Assembly: GCF_014490035.1 (NCBI RefSeq)
Contig: NZ_CP061008.1
Span: 6,510,001 to 6,574,000 of the forward strand
Length of the DNA stretch: 64,000 bases
DNA from: Achromobacter xylosoxidans
GTDB lineage: Bacteria; Pseudomonadota; Gammaproteobacteria; Burkholderiales; Burkholderiaceae_B
Reading direction: 5' to 3'
Shown here: piece after piece, positions 16,616 through 25,783 of the stretch
Layout of the letters: each line of letters begins with the position of its first letter
Numbering within the stretch: the first letter of the stretch is position 1
Position numbers and translations under genes: made by a program
The notes under the pieces: generated by a model
The model's input: only the letters and a program-made list of their open reading frames with translations
Told to the model about the DNA's origin: nothing
The model's database searches: none

Positions 16616-17568
16616 TTGGGCGATCTCCCGAAGCCTGCAAAGCCGGCCTCGCCGGGCCCGGGCTCGCGGGGCGCCGGGCCGAACAGGAACGATTGCGGCG
16701 TGTTGTCCACACGGCGCAGGGTAACGGTGGCGCCGCGCGCGGCCGCGCTGACGTTGGTGGCCATGCTGGTGATGGCGGGCAAGGTCTCGCCATCCAGCCG
16801 CGCGGCGGCCAGGGCGATGTCATTGAGGCTGCTGGTGGCGGCGGACAGGGGGCCGTCGGGCGCGTTCAGGCGCGCCAGCGACTGGCGGGCCTGCGCAGCC
16901 AGGTCGCCGACTTCCCGCGCGGCGCGGTCGGCCTGGCGCGAGGTCTTGTCCAGCGAATCAATCAGGGGACCGAGCTTGGCCAGCGTGGGCGCCAGATCCT
17001 GGCTCGCGCCCCTGAGCGACTGGGTGATGTCGGTGGCGTTCTGCAGCGTGGCGGTGAGCGCCTGCACGTTCTGCTCGCTGAGCACGCGCCGCAACTGCTC
17101 GGTGACCTCTTCCACGTTGGAGATCAGCTTGCCGCCACGCTGCTCGATGCGGTCCAGAAAGCCCGGACGCAGCGGAATCGCGGCCGGATTCGCCGCCGAC
17201 GAGGCCAGCCGCTTCATCGAGGAACCGTCGTCGCGCAACTCCACATTGGAAATGCCGGTCACGCCCTGCACGCCCAGTTCGGCCCAGGTGGACTCGGTAA
17301 TCGGCGTGTTCGGCGCCACGCCGATGCGGATGCGCACCTGCCCGGGCTTGTCCGGGTTCAGGGCCAGCGACTGCACCTTGCCCACCGGTACGCCCTGGTA
17401 GCGCACCGTGGACTGCGGATTCAGGCCGCTGACGGCGGTCGCGGAGATAATTTCGTATGGCTGAAGCTGAGTCCGGTCGCGTCCGATCCAGATGGCCACC
17501 AAGGCGGCTGCGGCCAGCAAGGCCAGCGTGAAGATGCCGGCCATGAGCGCATGACTACGGTTTTCCAT
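16612..17568 (-). CDS. MCE-domain lipid-transport protein (MlaD-like)
   Basis: A 318-residue inner-membrane-anchored protein. One membrane helix spans residues 8-28 and a single MCE domain residues 38-115 (YQGVPVGKV, GVQGVTGISNVEL). A long, mostly helical C-terminal region rich in Ala, Leu and Gln (about 135-285) follows. MCE proteins form hexameric rings that shuttle phospholipids across the periplasm with an MlaEF-type ABC transporter. The long helical tail suggests a tube reaching further than in MlaD. It overlaps the ATPase gene by 14 bp. Confidence 0.9.
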   Translation of the reverse strand: MENRSHALMAGIFTLALLAAAALVAIWIGRDRTQLQPYEIISATAVSGLNPQSTVRYQGVPVGKVQSLALNPDKPGQVRIRIGVAPNTPITESTWAELGVQGVTGISNVELRDDGSSMKRLASSAANPAAIPLRPGFLDRIEQRGGKLISNVEEVTEQLRRVLSEQNVQALTATLQNATDITQSLRGASQDLAPTLAKLGPLIDSLDKTSRQADRAAREVGDLAAQARQSLARLNAPDGPLSAATSSLNDIALAAARLDGETLPAITSMATNVSAAARGATVTLRRVDNTPQSFLFGPAPREPGPGEAGFAGFGRSPK

Positions 17569-18394
17569 GATGCAATCCCTTCGGCGCCAGATCCCCCAGC
17601 GCCCGCAAACCGCGCTCGCCCAGGAAGAATGTGTGAATGAACGGGTGATCGACCTTCAGTACTTCCGGCACCGTGTCGCACACGATCACCCGTTTGTCCG
17701 CCAGCACGGCGACGCGCGTGGCCAACGCCAGCAGCGTGTCCAGGTCGTGCGTCACCATGACGACGGTGAATCCCAATTGCCGGTGCAGGCTGCGCACCAG
17801 GTCCACGAACTCGTCGGAGCGCAGCGGGTCCAGGCCGGCCGTGGGTTCGTCCAGGAACAGCAGTTCCGGATCCAGCGACAAGGCGCGCGCCAGCGCCACG
17901 CGCTTGACCATGCCGCCCGACAGGTCCGACGGCCGCTTGTCGGCGTCGCGCGCCGACAAGCCCACCATCGCCAGCCGGCACATGACCACGTCGCGCACCA
18001 GGTCTTCCGGCACCGTGCGCAATTCGCGCAGCGGCAGAGCCACATTGTCGAACACCGACAGCGCGGAGAACAACGCCCCCGCCTGGAACAGCATGCCCCA
18101 GCGATAGGACAGCCGCCGGCGTTCAGCCGCCGTCAGTTCAAACAACGAATGGCCCAGCACCCGCACCGTGCCCGCAGCTGGCCGGTCCAGCCCGATGATC
18201 TGCCGCAGCAACACCGTCTTGCCCGTGCCCGAACCTCCCACCAGTACCAGGATCTCGCCCGGGAAGACGGTCAGGTCCAGATTGTCGTGCACCACATGAT
18301 CGCCAAACGCCGTGCGCAGCCCGCGCACCGTGATGACGGGTTCTACCGTAACGCCGTCCTCGGCGAAGAGCTTGTGCTGGGCGGCGCTATTCAT
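17555..18394 (-). CDS. MCE-system ABC transporter ATPase (MlaF-like)
   Basis: A 279-residue ABC ATPase. Walker A GGSGTGKT is at residues 53-60, the signature is LSGGMVKRV, and Walker B is LLFLDEPTAGLDP. The MVKRVALARA variant after the signature is typical of MlaF/Mkl ATPases. It powers the permease encoded just upstream. The start at 18394 overlaps the permease stop by one base (TGATG). Confidence 0.92.
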   Translation of the reverse strand: MNSAAQHKLFAEDGVTVEPVITVRGLRTAFGDHVVHDNLDLTVFPGEILVLVGGSGTGKTVLLRQIIGLDRPAAGTVRVLGHSLFELTAAERRRLSYRWGMLFQAGALFSALSVFDNVALPLRELRTVPEDLVRDVVMCRLAMVGLSARDADKRPSDLSGGMVKRVALARALSLDPELLFLDEPTAGLDPLRSDEFVDLVRSLHRQLGFTVVMVTHDLDTLLALATRVAVLADKRVIVCDTVPEVLKVDHPFIHTFFLGERGLRALGDLAPKGLHHGKP

Positions 18395-19527
18395 CAGATG
18401 CCCACCGAGCTGAAGATCACGGCATACAGCGCATCCAGCAGGATCACGCCGGTAATCGAGGTGACCACCGAGGTGGTGGTGCCGCGCCCCAGGCTTTCCG
18501 TGTTGGGCTGGATGCGCAGGCCGAAATGGCAGGCGATCAGCGCGATCAGCATGCCGAACGTCACGCCCTTGAGGATGCCGATCCAGTAGTTCGTCAGCGA
18601 AATCGCGTCCGGCAGCGACTGCAGGAACCATTGCGCCGACACGCCCAACTGCATTTGCGCGGCGAGCATGCCGCCCAACAGCGCCATGGCGTCCGTCCAC
18701 AGCACCAGCAGCGGCATGGTGATGGCCAGCGCCACCACCCGCGGCAGGATAAGCCGCTGCCCGTGCGAAATGCCCATGACCAGCATCGCGTCCAACTCCT
18801 GCGTCACCCGCATCACGCCGATCTGCGCCGTGATGGCCGAGCCCGAACGGCCCGCCACCAGGATGGCGGCCAGCACCGGACCCAGCTCGCGCACGATGGA
18901 CACACCCAGCAGGCGCACGATGAAACGATCGGCGCCAAACATCTGCAGCTGCTGCGCCGACAGGTAGGACAGCACCACGCCGATCAGGAAGCCGACCAGC
19001 GCCGTGATACCCAGCGCCTGCGCGCCGGTGCGGTACACCTGCGCCGAAATCTCGCGCCATGGCCCCAGCCGCGGCCGCAGCAGCATTCCGCCCAGGTCCA
19101 GGACCAGCTGCCCCAGCATGATGAGCAAGGCGCGGCCATTGTCGATAGCCTGGAATATCGCCTCGCCCACCGCTCTCAGCCAGCCCCACGGATCGCGCTT
19201 GGGCGCGGCGGCCGGGGTCTCGCCCTTGTTCATGGCCAGCGCGTTGAACACGTCCTGCTGGCCGGCGGACCAGCGCACGCGCTCGGGCAGCTTGTGGCCC
19301 CAGGCTTCCCAGATCAGCAGCGCGCCGATGGTGTCCAGCCGGCCGATGCCGTGCAGGTCCCAGCGCGCGCCGCCATCCGTGGCGCAGGCCAGCGCCTCGC
19401 GGCGACGTTGGACCTCGCCCGGCTCGGCCAGCGCCAGCACGCTCCAGTCGCCGGCCACATGGCACACGCCTCCTTCGAAACGGAAGGGCGCGGCGGCGGC
19501 AGGTGTGGACGAAGCGGAATGCGGCAT
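18394..19527 (-). CDS. MCE-system ABC permease with N-terminal STAS-like domain (MlaE-like)
   Basis: A 377-residue protein. Residues 15-105 look like a STAS domain (GDWSVLALAEPG, WDLHGIGRLDTIGALLIWEAWG). The MlaE permease follows, with five to six membrane segments, IVRELGPVLAAILVAGRSGSAI and the conserved ELDAMLVMGIS. In E. coli the STAS protein MlaB is separate; here it is fused, as in several other MCE systems. It is the first gene of the operon permease-ATPase-MCE-lipoprotein. The 94-bp gap to the divergent birA must hold both promoters. Confidence 0.9.
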   Translation of the reverse strand: MPHSASSTPAAAAPFRFEGGVCHVAGDWSVLALAEPGEVQRRREALACATDGGARWDLHGIGRLDTIGALLIWEAWGHKLPERVRWSAGQQDVFNALAMNKGETPAAAPKRDPWGWLRAVGEAIFQAIDNGRALLIMLGQLVLDLGGMLLRPRLGPWREISAQVYRTGAQALGITALVGFLIGVVLSYLSAQQLQMFGADRFIVRLLGVSIVRELGPVLAAILVAGRSGSAITAQIGVMRVTQELDAMLVMGISHGQRLILPRVVALAITMPLLVLWTDAMALLGGMLAAQMQLGVSAQWFLQSLPDAISLTNYWIGILKGVTFGMLIALIACHFGLRIQPNTESLGRGTTTSVVTSITGVILLDALYAVIFSSVGI

Positions 19528-19620
19528 GAAGACAGAATACCGATGCAAAATGTATCGCCAATCATAAACGCTGGCGCCGTCCGGCCGCGAGCGCAGGCCG
19601 CGTGCCCTACAATCGCCGCC

Positions 19621-20469
19621 ATGTCCGCTCAAGCCAGCCCCATCGACCTGCCCGCGCCGGAAACCCTGGCCCGCATGCTCAGCACGCGCCTGCCCGCCTT
19701 CCAGGACATCTCCTGGACCGGCAGCACCGGATCGACCAATGCCGACCTCCTGGCCCGCGCTCGCGCAGGCGGCGGCGGCAAACCCTGGCTGCTGGGCACG
19801 CACCTGCAGGAAACCGGCCGCGGCCGCGCCGGCCGTCCGTGGCAGAACCGCACGGGCTCCACGCTGATGTTCTCCTGTGCCTTCGACGTGCACCTGCCGC
19901 CCGCGCAACTGCCCGCGCTGTCGCCGCTGGCCGGCATCGCTGCCTGCGAGGCTCTGCGCACCGTCGCCGGCCCGCAGGCCGCCGGGCTGTGCATGAAGTG
20001 GCCCAACGACGTGCAGTGGCACGACGCCAAGCTGGCAGGGGTACTGGTGGAGACCACCCGCAACCCCGGCGGCAGCGAGGCCGGCCATACGGTCGTCATC
20101 GGCATGGGCGTGAACCTGACCGACGCCGCCCGGCTGTCGCTCGCGCTGGAACGCGAAGTCGCCGACTGGAGCCAGGTGCAGGCAGCCGCCGCCCGCCAGG
20201 CCTCCGCCGCCGACCTGGTCTGCGCCAGCGCCATGGCCTGGCTGGAAGCGGTGCGGACGCTGGAGCGCGAGGGCTTTGGCGCCTTCAAGCCACGTTTCGA
20301 CCAAGTGGACGCTTTGGCCGGCCGCAAGGTCAACGTGCTGGACAAGGGCGCTATTCTTCTAGGCGGAACCGCCTGCGGCGTGGACGAACAAGGCCGCCTG
20401 CTGGTGCAAACCCCCGAGGGCACCCAGCCGATCCTGGTCGGTGAAATCTCGATTCGACGCCAAGCATGA
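19621..20469 (+). CDS. birA: Biotin-[acetyl-CoA-carboxylase] ligase BirA, monofunctional
   Basis: A 282-residue biotin protein ligase. It makes biotinyl-AMP and attaches biotin to carboxyl carrier protein. GRGRAGRPW (66-74) binds the biotinyl-adenylate and KWPND (126-130) is the second signature. There is no N-terminal winged helix, so it cannot act as a biotin repressor as E. coli BirA does. It overlaps coaX by four bases. Confidence 0.95.
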   Translation: MSAQASPIDLPAPETLARMLSTRLPAFQDISWTGSTGSTNADLLARARAGGGGKPWLLGTHLQETGRGRAGRPWQNRTGSTLMFSCAFDVHLPPAQLPALSPLAGIAACEALRTVAGPQAAGLCMKWPNDVQWHDAKLAGVLVETTRNPGGSEAGHTVVIGMGVNLTDAARLSLALEREVADWSQVQAAAARQASAADLVCASAMAWLEAVRTLEREGFGAFKPRFDQVDALAGRKVNVLDKGAILLGGTACGVDEQGRLLVQTPEGTQPILVGEISIRRQA

Positions 20470-21272
20470 TTATTCTCATCGACTCCGGCAACAGCCGTCT
20501 CAAGGTGGGTTGGCTGGACGCCGGCAACTCCGACGCGCCGCGCGAACCCGCGGCGGTCGCCTTCGACGGCCTGGACCTGGACGCCCTGGACCGCTGGCTG
20601 GCCGCCCTGCCGCGCCGTCCCCTGCGCGCGCTGGGTGTGAACGTTGCCGGCGAGGCGCGCGGCGCGGCCATCGCCGCCATCCTGCAAAAACATGGCTGCG
20701 CGGTGACCTGGTCGCCGTCACAGGCAACCACGCTGGGGCTGATCAACAGCTACAAGACGCCCACGCAGCTGGGCGCCGACCGCTGGGCCTCGCTGCTGGG
20801 CGTGCTGTCGCGCCTGCCGGGGGCACACCCGCCCTTCGTGCTGGCCAGCTTTGGCACCGCCACCACCATCGACACCGTCGGCCCCGACAACGTCTTTGCC
20901 GGCGGCCTGATCCTGCCGGGTCCGGCCATGATGCGCAGCGCGCTGGCCCACGGCACCGCCAACCTACCCATCGCCAATGGCCAGGTCGTGGCCTATCCCA
21001 CGGACACGCACGAGGCCATCGCCTCCGGCATCGCCGCCGCGCAGGCCGGCGCCGTCGTGCGCCAATGGCTGGCCGGACGCCAGCGTTACGGCCAGACGCC
21101 GCAGATCTACGCGGCGGGCGGCGGCTGGCCCGAAGTGCACCAGGAAATCGAACGCCTGCTGGCGGACGCGGGCGGCACCGAAGGTGCGGCCCCCGTACCC
21201 ATCTATCTGGATCACCCCGTCCTGGACGGCCTGGCCGCGGTCGCCCGCGCCACCCTGGACGACCAAGCCTGA
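20466..21272 (+). CDS. coaX: Type III pantothenate kinase (CoaX; Bordetella Baf homologue)
   Basis: A 268-residue kinase that phosphorylates pantothenate, the first step of coenzyme A synthesis. [11 protein letters not shown] (6-16) is the phosphate loop of the ASKHA fold; [10 protein letters not shown] and the SFGTATTID segment are family motifs. In Bordetella pertussis the homologue was first described as Baf, a factor needed for expression of some Bvg-controlled toxin promoters. The overlap with birA implies coupled translation of two cofactor genes. Confidence 0.94.
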   Translation: MIILIDSGNSRLKVGWLDAGNSDAPREPAAVAFDGLDLDALDRWLAALPRRPLRALGVNVAGEARGAAIAAILQKHGCAVTWSPSQATTLGLINSYKTPTQLGADRWASLLGVLSRLPGAHPPFVLASFGTATTIDTVGPDNVFAGGLILPGPAMMRSALAHGTANLPIANGQVVAYPTDTHEAIASGIAAAQAGAVVRQWLAGRQRYGQTPQIYAAGGGWPEVHQEIERLLADAGGTEGAAPVPIYLDHPVLDGLAAVARATLDDQA

Positions 21273-21288
21273 ACGGGAGACCCCGGCC

Positions 21289-21462
21289 ATGCGCGTGCTC
21301 TTCATCCTCATCCTGCTGGCGAATCTGGGGGTTTATGCGTTGGGCCAGGGCTGGCTGGGCGTGCGCCCCGAGGACGAAGGCCGCGATCCGCGCCGCTTCA
21401 ACCAGGAACTGAATCCGGGCGCGGTGACCCTGGTTCCCAAGACCGCGCCTGCCGCCCCCTGA
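21289..21462 (+). CDS. Small single-span membrane or exported protein (57 aa)
   Basis: A 57-residue protein follows coaX after 16 bp, with GGGAGA upstream of the ATG. Residues 1-20 form a hydrophobic segment (FILILLANLGVYAL), then a short charged part ending in a Pro/Ala tail. It could be an inner-membrane protein or an uncleaved signal-anchored one. No family was recognised. Its position suggests cotranscription with birA-coaX. Confidence 0.65.
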   Translation: MRVLFILILLANLGVYALGQGWLGVRPEDEGRDPRRFNQELNPGAVTLVPKTAPAAP

Positions 21463-21490
21463 GCCCCATCCGGCGCACGCGCCGGTGAGC

Positions 21491-21515
21491 GCGGGCGCTA
21501 GCCCGCCTTTCCTGC
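21491..21515 (+). terminator. Possible terminator after the birA-coaX operon
   Basis: GCGGGC-GCTA-GCCCGC (21491-21506) is followed by CTTTCCTGCC. A second dyad, CCGGCGC-AC-GCGCCGG (21470-21485), lies just before it. The T-run is poor and the hairpin overlaps the waaA stop, so this is a weak candidate. Confidence 0.4.
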
Positions 21516-22787
21516 CTCCAGCCAGGGTGCCAGCGCGTCCAGCGTGCGCCCCGTGGCTCCCGAATGCATGCGGAACCATGCCAGCGCCGCCTCAGCCGTG
21601 CGCTGGCGGCGCGGTTCGTCCGCCAGCAGCGCCATCGCCGCCTCCACCGCCTGGCCGGCGTCGGCCGCGCGCAGCACGGCGCCCGCCGCGATGGCGTCTT
21701 CCGCCGCCTGCTTGAAATTGAAGGTGTGCGGGCCGACGATGACCGGCACGCCCGCCGCGCAGGCCTCGATCAGATTTTGCCCGCCCAGCGGCGCAAAGCT
21801 GCCCGCCACGATCGCGACATCCGACGCGGCGTAGTGGAACGCCATCTCGCCCAACGTGTCGCCGAGCAGCACGGCCGTGCCCGGCCCCGGCGCCACGCCT
21901 TCGGAGCGCCGGACGTACGGCAACCCTGCATCCGACAATAGGCGCGCGGCCTCGTCAAAGCGCTGCGGATGGCGCGGAATCAACAAAAACAGGGGCGCAC
22001 CAGGCGCAGCCGCATGGCGTTTGATGGCCTCGATGAAGCCGCTGTCCTCGCCCTCGCGCGTGCTGGCCACCGCCACCACATGCCGGCCCAGCTGTTCGCG
22101 CCAAGCCTGCCCCGCGGCAACCTGCGCCGCCGGCAGGACCAGATCGAATTTCAGATTGCCCGTCACGACGGGCTGCGGCGCCCCGGCCTGCACCAGCCGG
22201 CCCGCGTCCTCGGCGGTCTGCGCCAGCACCGAGTCCAGTCCGCCCAGCGCTTCGCGCATCACGCCGCCCATCCTGCCCGCCTGGCGCAGCGACGACGCCG
22301 AAAAGCGGGCGCTGACCAGCGCCATGGGCACGCCCGCAGCGCGCGCGGCCGCCAGCAGGTTCGGCCAGATCTCCCGTTCGATGAGCAGGCCGCAGCGCGG
22401 CCGATACGCCGCCATGAAACGGCGGGTCGCGCCGGGAAAATCATAAGGCAGCCAGGCCTGGCGCAACTGGCCGCGGGCAATCGCTTCCGTGTACTGGCGC
22501 GCGCCCTCGGCGCGGCCGGTGGCTGTCATGTGCGTAAGCAGCACCGGCAGGCCGCGGTCCAGCAAGGCTTGCAGCAGAGGCTGCGCGGCACGCGTCTCGC
22601 CCAGGCTGACGGCGTGCACCCAGACCGGAGCGGTCCAGGACGCGGCAGCGGCGGGCCCGACATGGCCGAAGCGTTCAGAAGAGAAGATTTCCCATTGCCC
22701 GCCCGCGCGCCGGGCGCGGTGGCCCATCCAGAGCCAGACCAGCGGTGACAGAGCCCTGAGCGCCAGCGAGTAGACGCCGCGGTTCAT
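21498..22787 (-). CDS. waaA: 3-deoxy-D-manno-octulosonic acid (Kdo) transferase WaaA
   Basis: A 429-residue GT30 enzyme that adds Kdo to lipid IVA on the cytoplasmic face of the inner membrane, starting the LPS core. An N-terminal hydrophobic helix (MNRGVYSLALRALSPLVWLWMG region) anchors it. VWVHAVSLGETRAAQPLL holds the family catalytic Glu; LIEREIWPNLL and APLGGQNLIEACAAGVPVIVG are typical. waaC lies one base upstream on the same strand, so the two are one unit. Confidence 0.95.
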   Translation of the reverse strand: MNRGVYSLALRALSPLVWLWMGHRARRAGGQWEIFSSERFGHVGPAAAASWTAPVWVHAVSLGETRAAQPLLQALLDRGLPVLLTHMTATGRAEGARQYTEAIARGQLRQAWLPYDFPGATRRFMAAYRPRCGLLIEREIWPNLLAAARAAGVPMALVSARFSASSLRQAGRMGGVMREALGGLDSVLAQTAEDAGRLVQAGAPQPVVTGNLKFDLVLPAAQVAAGQAWREQLGRHVVAVASTREGEDSGFIEAIKRHAAAPGAPLFLLIPRHPQRFDEAARLLSDAGLPYVRRSEGVAPGPGTAVLLGDTLGEMAFHYAASDVAIVAGSFAPLGGQNLIEACAAGVPVIVGPHTFNFKQAAEDAIAAGAVLRAADAGQAVEAAMALLADEPRRQRTAEAALAWFRMHSGATGRTLDALAPWLEAGKAG

Positions 22788-22788
22788 G

Positions 22789-23829
22789 TCACTGTGCGGC
22801 CAAAGCCTGCTCCACCGCCGCCATCACGGCTTCGCGCGACGGCGAAGCTCCGCGGTCGCCCAGGCTGGCGGTGTAGCTGGAACCGACCAGCGGCGTGCGC
22901 ACCGGGGTGGAAGCACGGTAAATGCCGATGGTGGGCCGGCCCAACGCGGCCGACAAATGGGTCAGGCCGCTGTCCAGCCCCACCATCAGGCGGGACCCAG
23001 CCAGCAAACGCGCCACCGCGGTCAGGTCCATGCGGGGCATCACCTCGGCGCCATCCATGCCGGCAATCAGCAACCGGGCCCGCTCGGCCTCCTGCTCATT
23101 TCCCGCCAGCAGTTTCAGGGTGCAGCCTGCGTCACGCAGACGGCGGAACACGACGCGCCAGTCTTCTTCCGGCCAGAGCTTGTCGTCGCGGCTGGCCGAC
23201 GGCATGATCACGGCATAGCCGCGGTCCGTATCCAGGTGGTGCAAGCGCGGCAGTTCGCCGACGTTCAGACCCTCGCTGCCGACTTCCAGCACCGGGTCCG
23301 CCGCAGGCTGCGTCGCCTGGCGCGCAAAAGCCTGCAAGCCGAAATCGGGCGCGCCGGCGTATTGGTAGCCGAACGTCAGGGCGGCCAGCTTGCGCTGGCG
23401 GATCACCGCCGGCTGCCAGAACTCCACCCGATGCCGCACGTTGTAGAACAGCGAAGCCAGCGGTTCGCGCGCCGAACGCCAGTCCAGCCCATGCCGCACG
23501 CCGCGGGTCTGGCGCACCAGCCAGGCGGATTTCAAGAGCGCCTGCATGTCCAGGACGATGTCGTACTGCACCGAGCGCAGCCGCTCCTTCAGCGCCTTGC
23601 GCTCCGCCCGCACTTCCGCCGACCACCAGGCTTTGCGCCAACGGCGATGAGCAACCTTGATGACCTGATTGACCGCCGGATGCCAGGCAGGAATGTCGGC
23701 AAAGGCTTCTTCCGCGATCCAGTCGATCTGGGCATCGGGCACATGGCGGGCAATGTCGGATATTGCCGGCAACATGTGCACGAGATCACCTAGCGATGAG
23801 GTGCGGACGATGAGAATTCTTGTAGGCAT
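22789..23829 (-). CDS. waaC: LPS heptosyltransferase I WaaC
   Basis: A 346-residue GT9 enzyme that adds the first heptose to Kdo. RILIVRTSSLGDLVHMLPA is the classic N-terminus; WIAEEAF, MPSASRDDKLWPEE and the ADP-heptose-binding GLDSGLTHLSAALGRPTIGIY are present. ATG 23829 is preferred over an in-frame TTG three bases earlier. It lies 45 bp after the galE stop and is likely read from the same leftward transcript. Confidence 0.95.
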   Translation of the reverse strand: MPTRILIVRTSSLGDLVHMLPAISDIARHVPDAQIDWIAEEAFADIPAWHPAVNQVIKVAHRRWRKAWWSAEVRAERKALKERLRSVQYDIVLDMQALLKSAWLVRQTRGVRHGLDWRSAREPLASLFYNVRHRVEFWQPAVIRQRKLAALTFGYQYAGAPDFGLQAFARQATQPAADPVLEVGSEGLNVGELPRLHHLDTDRGYAVIMPSASRDDKLWPEEDWRVVFRRLRDAGCTLKLLAGNEQEAERARLLIAGMDGAEVMPRMDLTAVARLLAGSRLMVGLDSGLTHLSAALGRPTIGIYRASTPVRTPLVGSSYTASLGDRGASPSREAVMAAVEQALAAQ

Positions 23830-23874
23830 CAAGTGTGGGGCAATACGGGTGAAGCTGCGAATTTACAACAAAGC

Positions 23875-24912
23875 TTAGCCCTCGTAGCCCTTGGGATTCT
23901 GCGATTGCCAGCGCCAGCCGTCCACGCACATCTGCTCGATCGTGCGCTCAGCACGCCACCCCAACAGCCGATGGGCAAGTTCGGGATTGGCCCAGGCCGA
24001 AGCGATGTCACCGGCTCGGCGCGGCATGACCTCGTAAGGAATGCTGCGTCCGCTGGCCTGTTCAAAGGCCGCGACGAGTTGTAACACACTAGTACCGCGG
24101 CCCGTACCTAGATTTACGGCAGTAAAGCCGGCGTGGCCCTTCAAGGCCACGTCGACCGCCTTGACGTGGCCTTCGGCCAAGTCATCGACGTGGAGATAAT
24201 CGCGCACCCCCGTCCCGTCCACAGTTTCATAGTCATCGCCAAACACCGCGAGGCGCTCGCGCTTGCCCACCGCCACCTGGGTTATGTAGGGGAACAGGTT
24301 ATTCGGTATGCCGCTGGGCGCCTCTCCTATCGTCCCACTCTCGTGCGCGCCAATGGGATTGAAATAGCGCAACGCAATGCCGCAGCGACCTCCGCCGATG
24401 TGGGCCCAATCCTTGAGGATCTGCTCGACGACCGCTTTGGACCAACCATATGGGTTGGTAGGCGCAATGCGGTGATCTTCCGTATACGGCAGACAGATTG
24501 GCTCGCCGTACACCGTGGCGGAAGAGCTGAAAACCATATTTCGGACCTCAGCCCTATCCATGGCAGCCAGCAGCGTGATCGTACCTCCAACGTTGTTGGC
24601 GTAGTAGTGCAAAGGCTGCTCCACAGACTCGCCAACCGCCTTTAGGGCTGCAAAATGGACCACCGTGGAAACAGGCGTGCCAAGATCGCGCTGCGTGGCG
24701 AAAATCCGGTCCAACAGCGCAGCATCGCAGATATCTCCAGACACGACTTCCAGCGCCACGCCTGCAAGCGCCTCTACACGCCGAAGCACCTCGGGCGAAC
24801 TATTGGAGAAGTTGTCCAGCACGATCGGAGTAAAACCGCTCCGCAACAAGGCCAACAGCGTGTGCGACCCGATATAGCCGGCCCCGCCGGTGACTAGCAG
24901 TTTTTGATTCAT
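23875..24912 (-). CDS. galE: UDP-glucose 4-epimerase GalE
   Basis: A 345-residue extended short-chain dehydrogenase that interconverts UDP-glucose and UDP-galactose, and in some enzymes the N-acetylated forms. TGGAGYIGSH is the NAD motif; SSSATVYG and YGWSKAVVEQ hold the catalytic Ser/Thr and Tyr/Lys. DGTGVRDYLHVDDLAEGH is family-typical. ATG 24912 opens the Rossmann strand. Its place at the end of the O-antigen cluster suggests it supplies galactose or GalNAc for LPS. Confidence 0.94.
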   Translation of the reverse strand: MNQKLLVTGGAGYIGSHTLLALLRSGFTPIVLDNFSNSSPEVLRRVEALAGVALEVVSGDICDAALLDRIFATQRDLGTPVSTVVHFAALKAVGESVEQPLHYYANNVGGTITLLAAMDRAEVRNMVFSSSATVYGEPICLPYTEDHRIAPTNPYGWSKAVVEQILKDWAHIGGGRCGIALRYFNPIGAHESGTIGEAPSGIPNNLFPYITQVAVGKRERLAVFGDDYETVDGTGVRDYLHVDDLAEGHVKAVDVALKGHAGFTAVNLGTGRGTSVLQLVAAFEQASGRSIPYEVMPRRAGDIASAWANPELAHRLLGWRAERTIEQMCVDGWRWQSQNPKGYEG

Positions 24913-24928
24913 TCTCGACTCGGCGCCA

Positions 24929-25783
24929 TCAGCGGCGCAAAAAAAGCTCGTATACCAATTTGCGCATTCCATTGGGTGCCAATCGTACGGGCAGACGGAG
25001 CGCCAGATTGGCCAAAAAACGAAACGGACTGATAAAACGGCTGCGCAAGAAAGTCCGTTGCATGCCCCATTCGCTGGCCACGTACTTCAAGCCACCCCGC
25101 CGTTCGAACATGCCATGCCCTGTCCTGGCCAATACCAGAACTTCCGGGAGGTTAGCGGTACGCGCTCCCCGCTGCAACATACGCACCCATAGCGCGTAGT
25201 CCTCGTACATCGGCTCGTTGCCATACCCACCCGCAGCCAACGCGGCTTCGCGACGGAACATCACGGTCATGTGATTGAAAGGGTTGCGGCCGCGGGCATA
25301 GGCGGCAATCGCCTCATGCGTTTCGGGAACCCGTCGGATGCGGCCAGCCTCGGTCTGCGGATCCACATCGAATTCCCGTATCCATCCGCCACAGAGATCC
25401 AGGTCCGGATGCGCGCGAAGCCAGCCGATTTGGCGCTCGAATCTGTCCGGCACGAGCAGGTCGTCCGTGTCAAAGCGGGCTATCCAAGACGTCGAGCAGA
25501 TCCGCAAACCGGCGGTCAACGCAGGTCCCAGACCCTGATTTTGGGGCAAGGCAAGCGACTTCAGCGGCAGCCTCGCGCGAAAGCTAGCTATCACGTCGTG
25601 CAAAGCGCTGGTCAACGGACCATCCTCCACCAGGACCACTTCCTGGATGGGAGTATGGCAATTGCACAGGCTTTCCAGCGCCTGTGCCAGATAAGCGGGC
25701 TGCTCCTTGGCATACACCGCCATCAACACGGAGAAGGCCCAAGGCTGGCGCGCAACCACCGTCGAAGACGTCGACAGCGGCAT
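24929..25783 (-). CDS. Family 2 glycosyltransferase
   Basis: A 284-residue GT-A fold transferase with FSVLMAVYAKEQPAYL at the start, VEDGP, the metal-binding DTDD near residue 105 and an EDYALWVRM acceptor-side motif near 200. The C-terminus (about 230-284) is basic and amphipathic (RLPVRLAPNGM) and may touch the membrane. The sugar is not predictable; this subtype is often found in O-antigen and capsule loci. The ATG overlaps the upstream stop by one base (TGATG), so translation is coupled. Confidence 0.88.
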   Translation of the reverse strand: MPLSTSSTVVARQPWAFSVLMAVYAKEQPAYLAQALESLCNCHTPIQEVVLVEDGPLTSALHDVIASFRARLPLKSLALPQNQGLGPALTAGLRICSTSWIARFDTDDLLVPDRFERQIGWLRAHPDLDLCGGWIREFDVDPQTEAGRIRRVPETHEAIAAYARGRNPFNHMTVMFRREAALAAGGYGNEPMYEDYALWVRMLQRGARTANLPEVLVLARTGHGMFERRGGLKYVASEWGMQRTFLRSRFISPFRFLANLALRLPVRLAPNGMRKLVYELFLRR

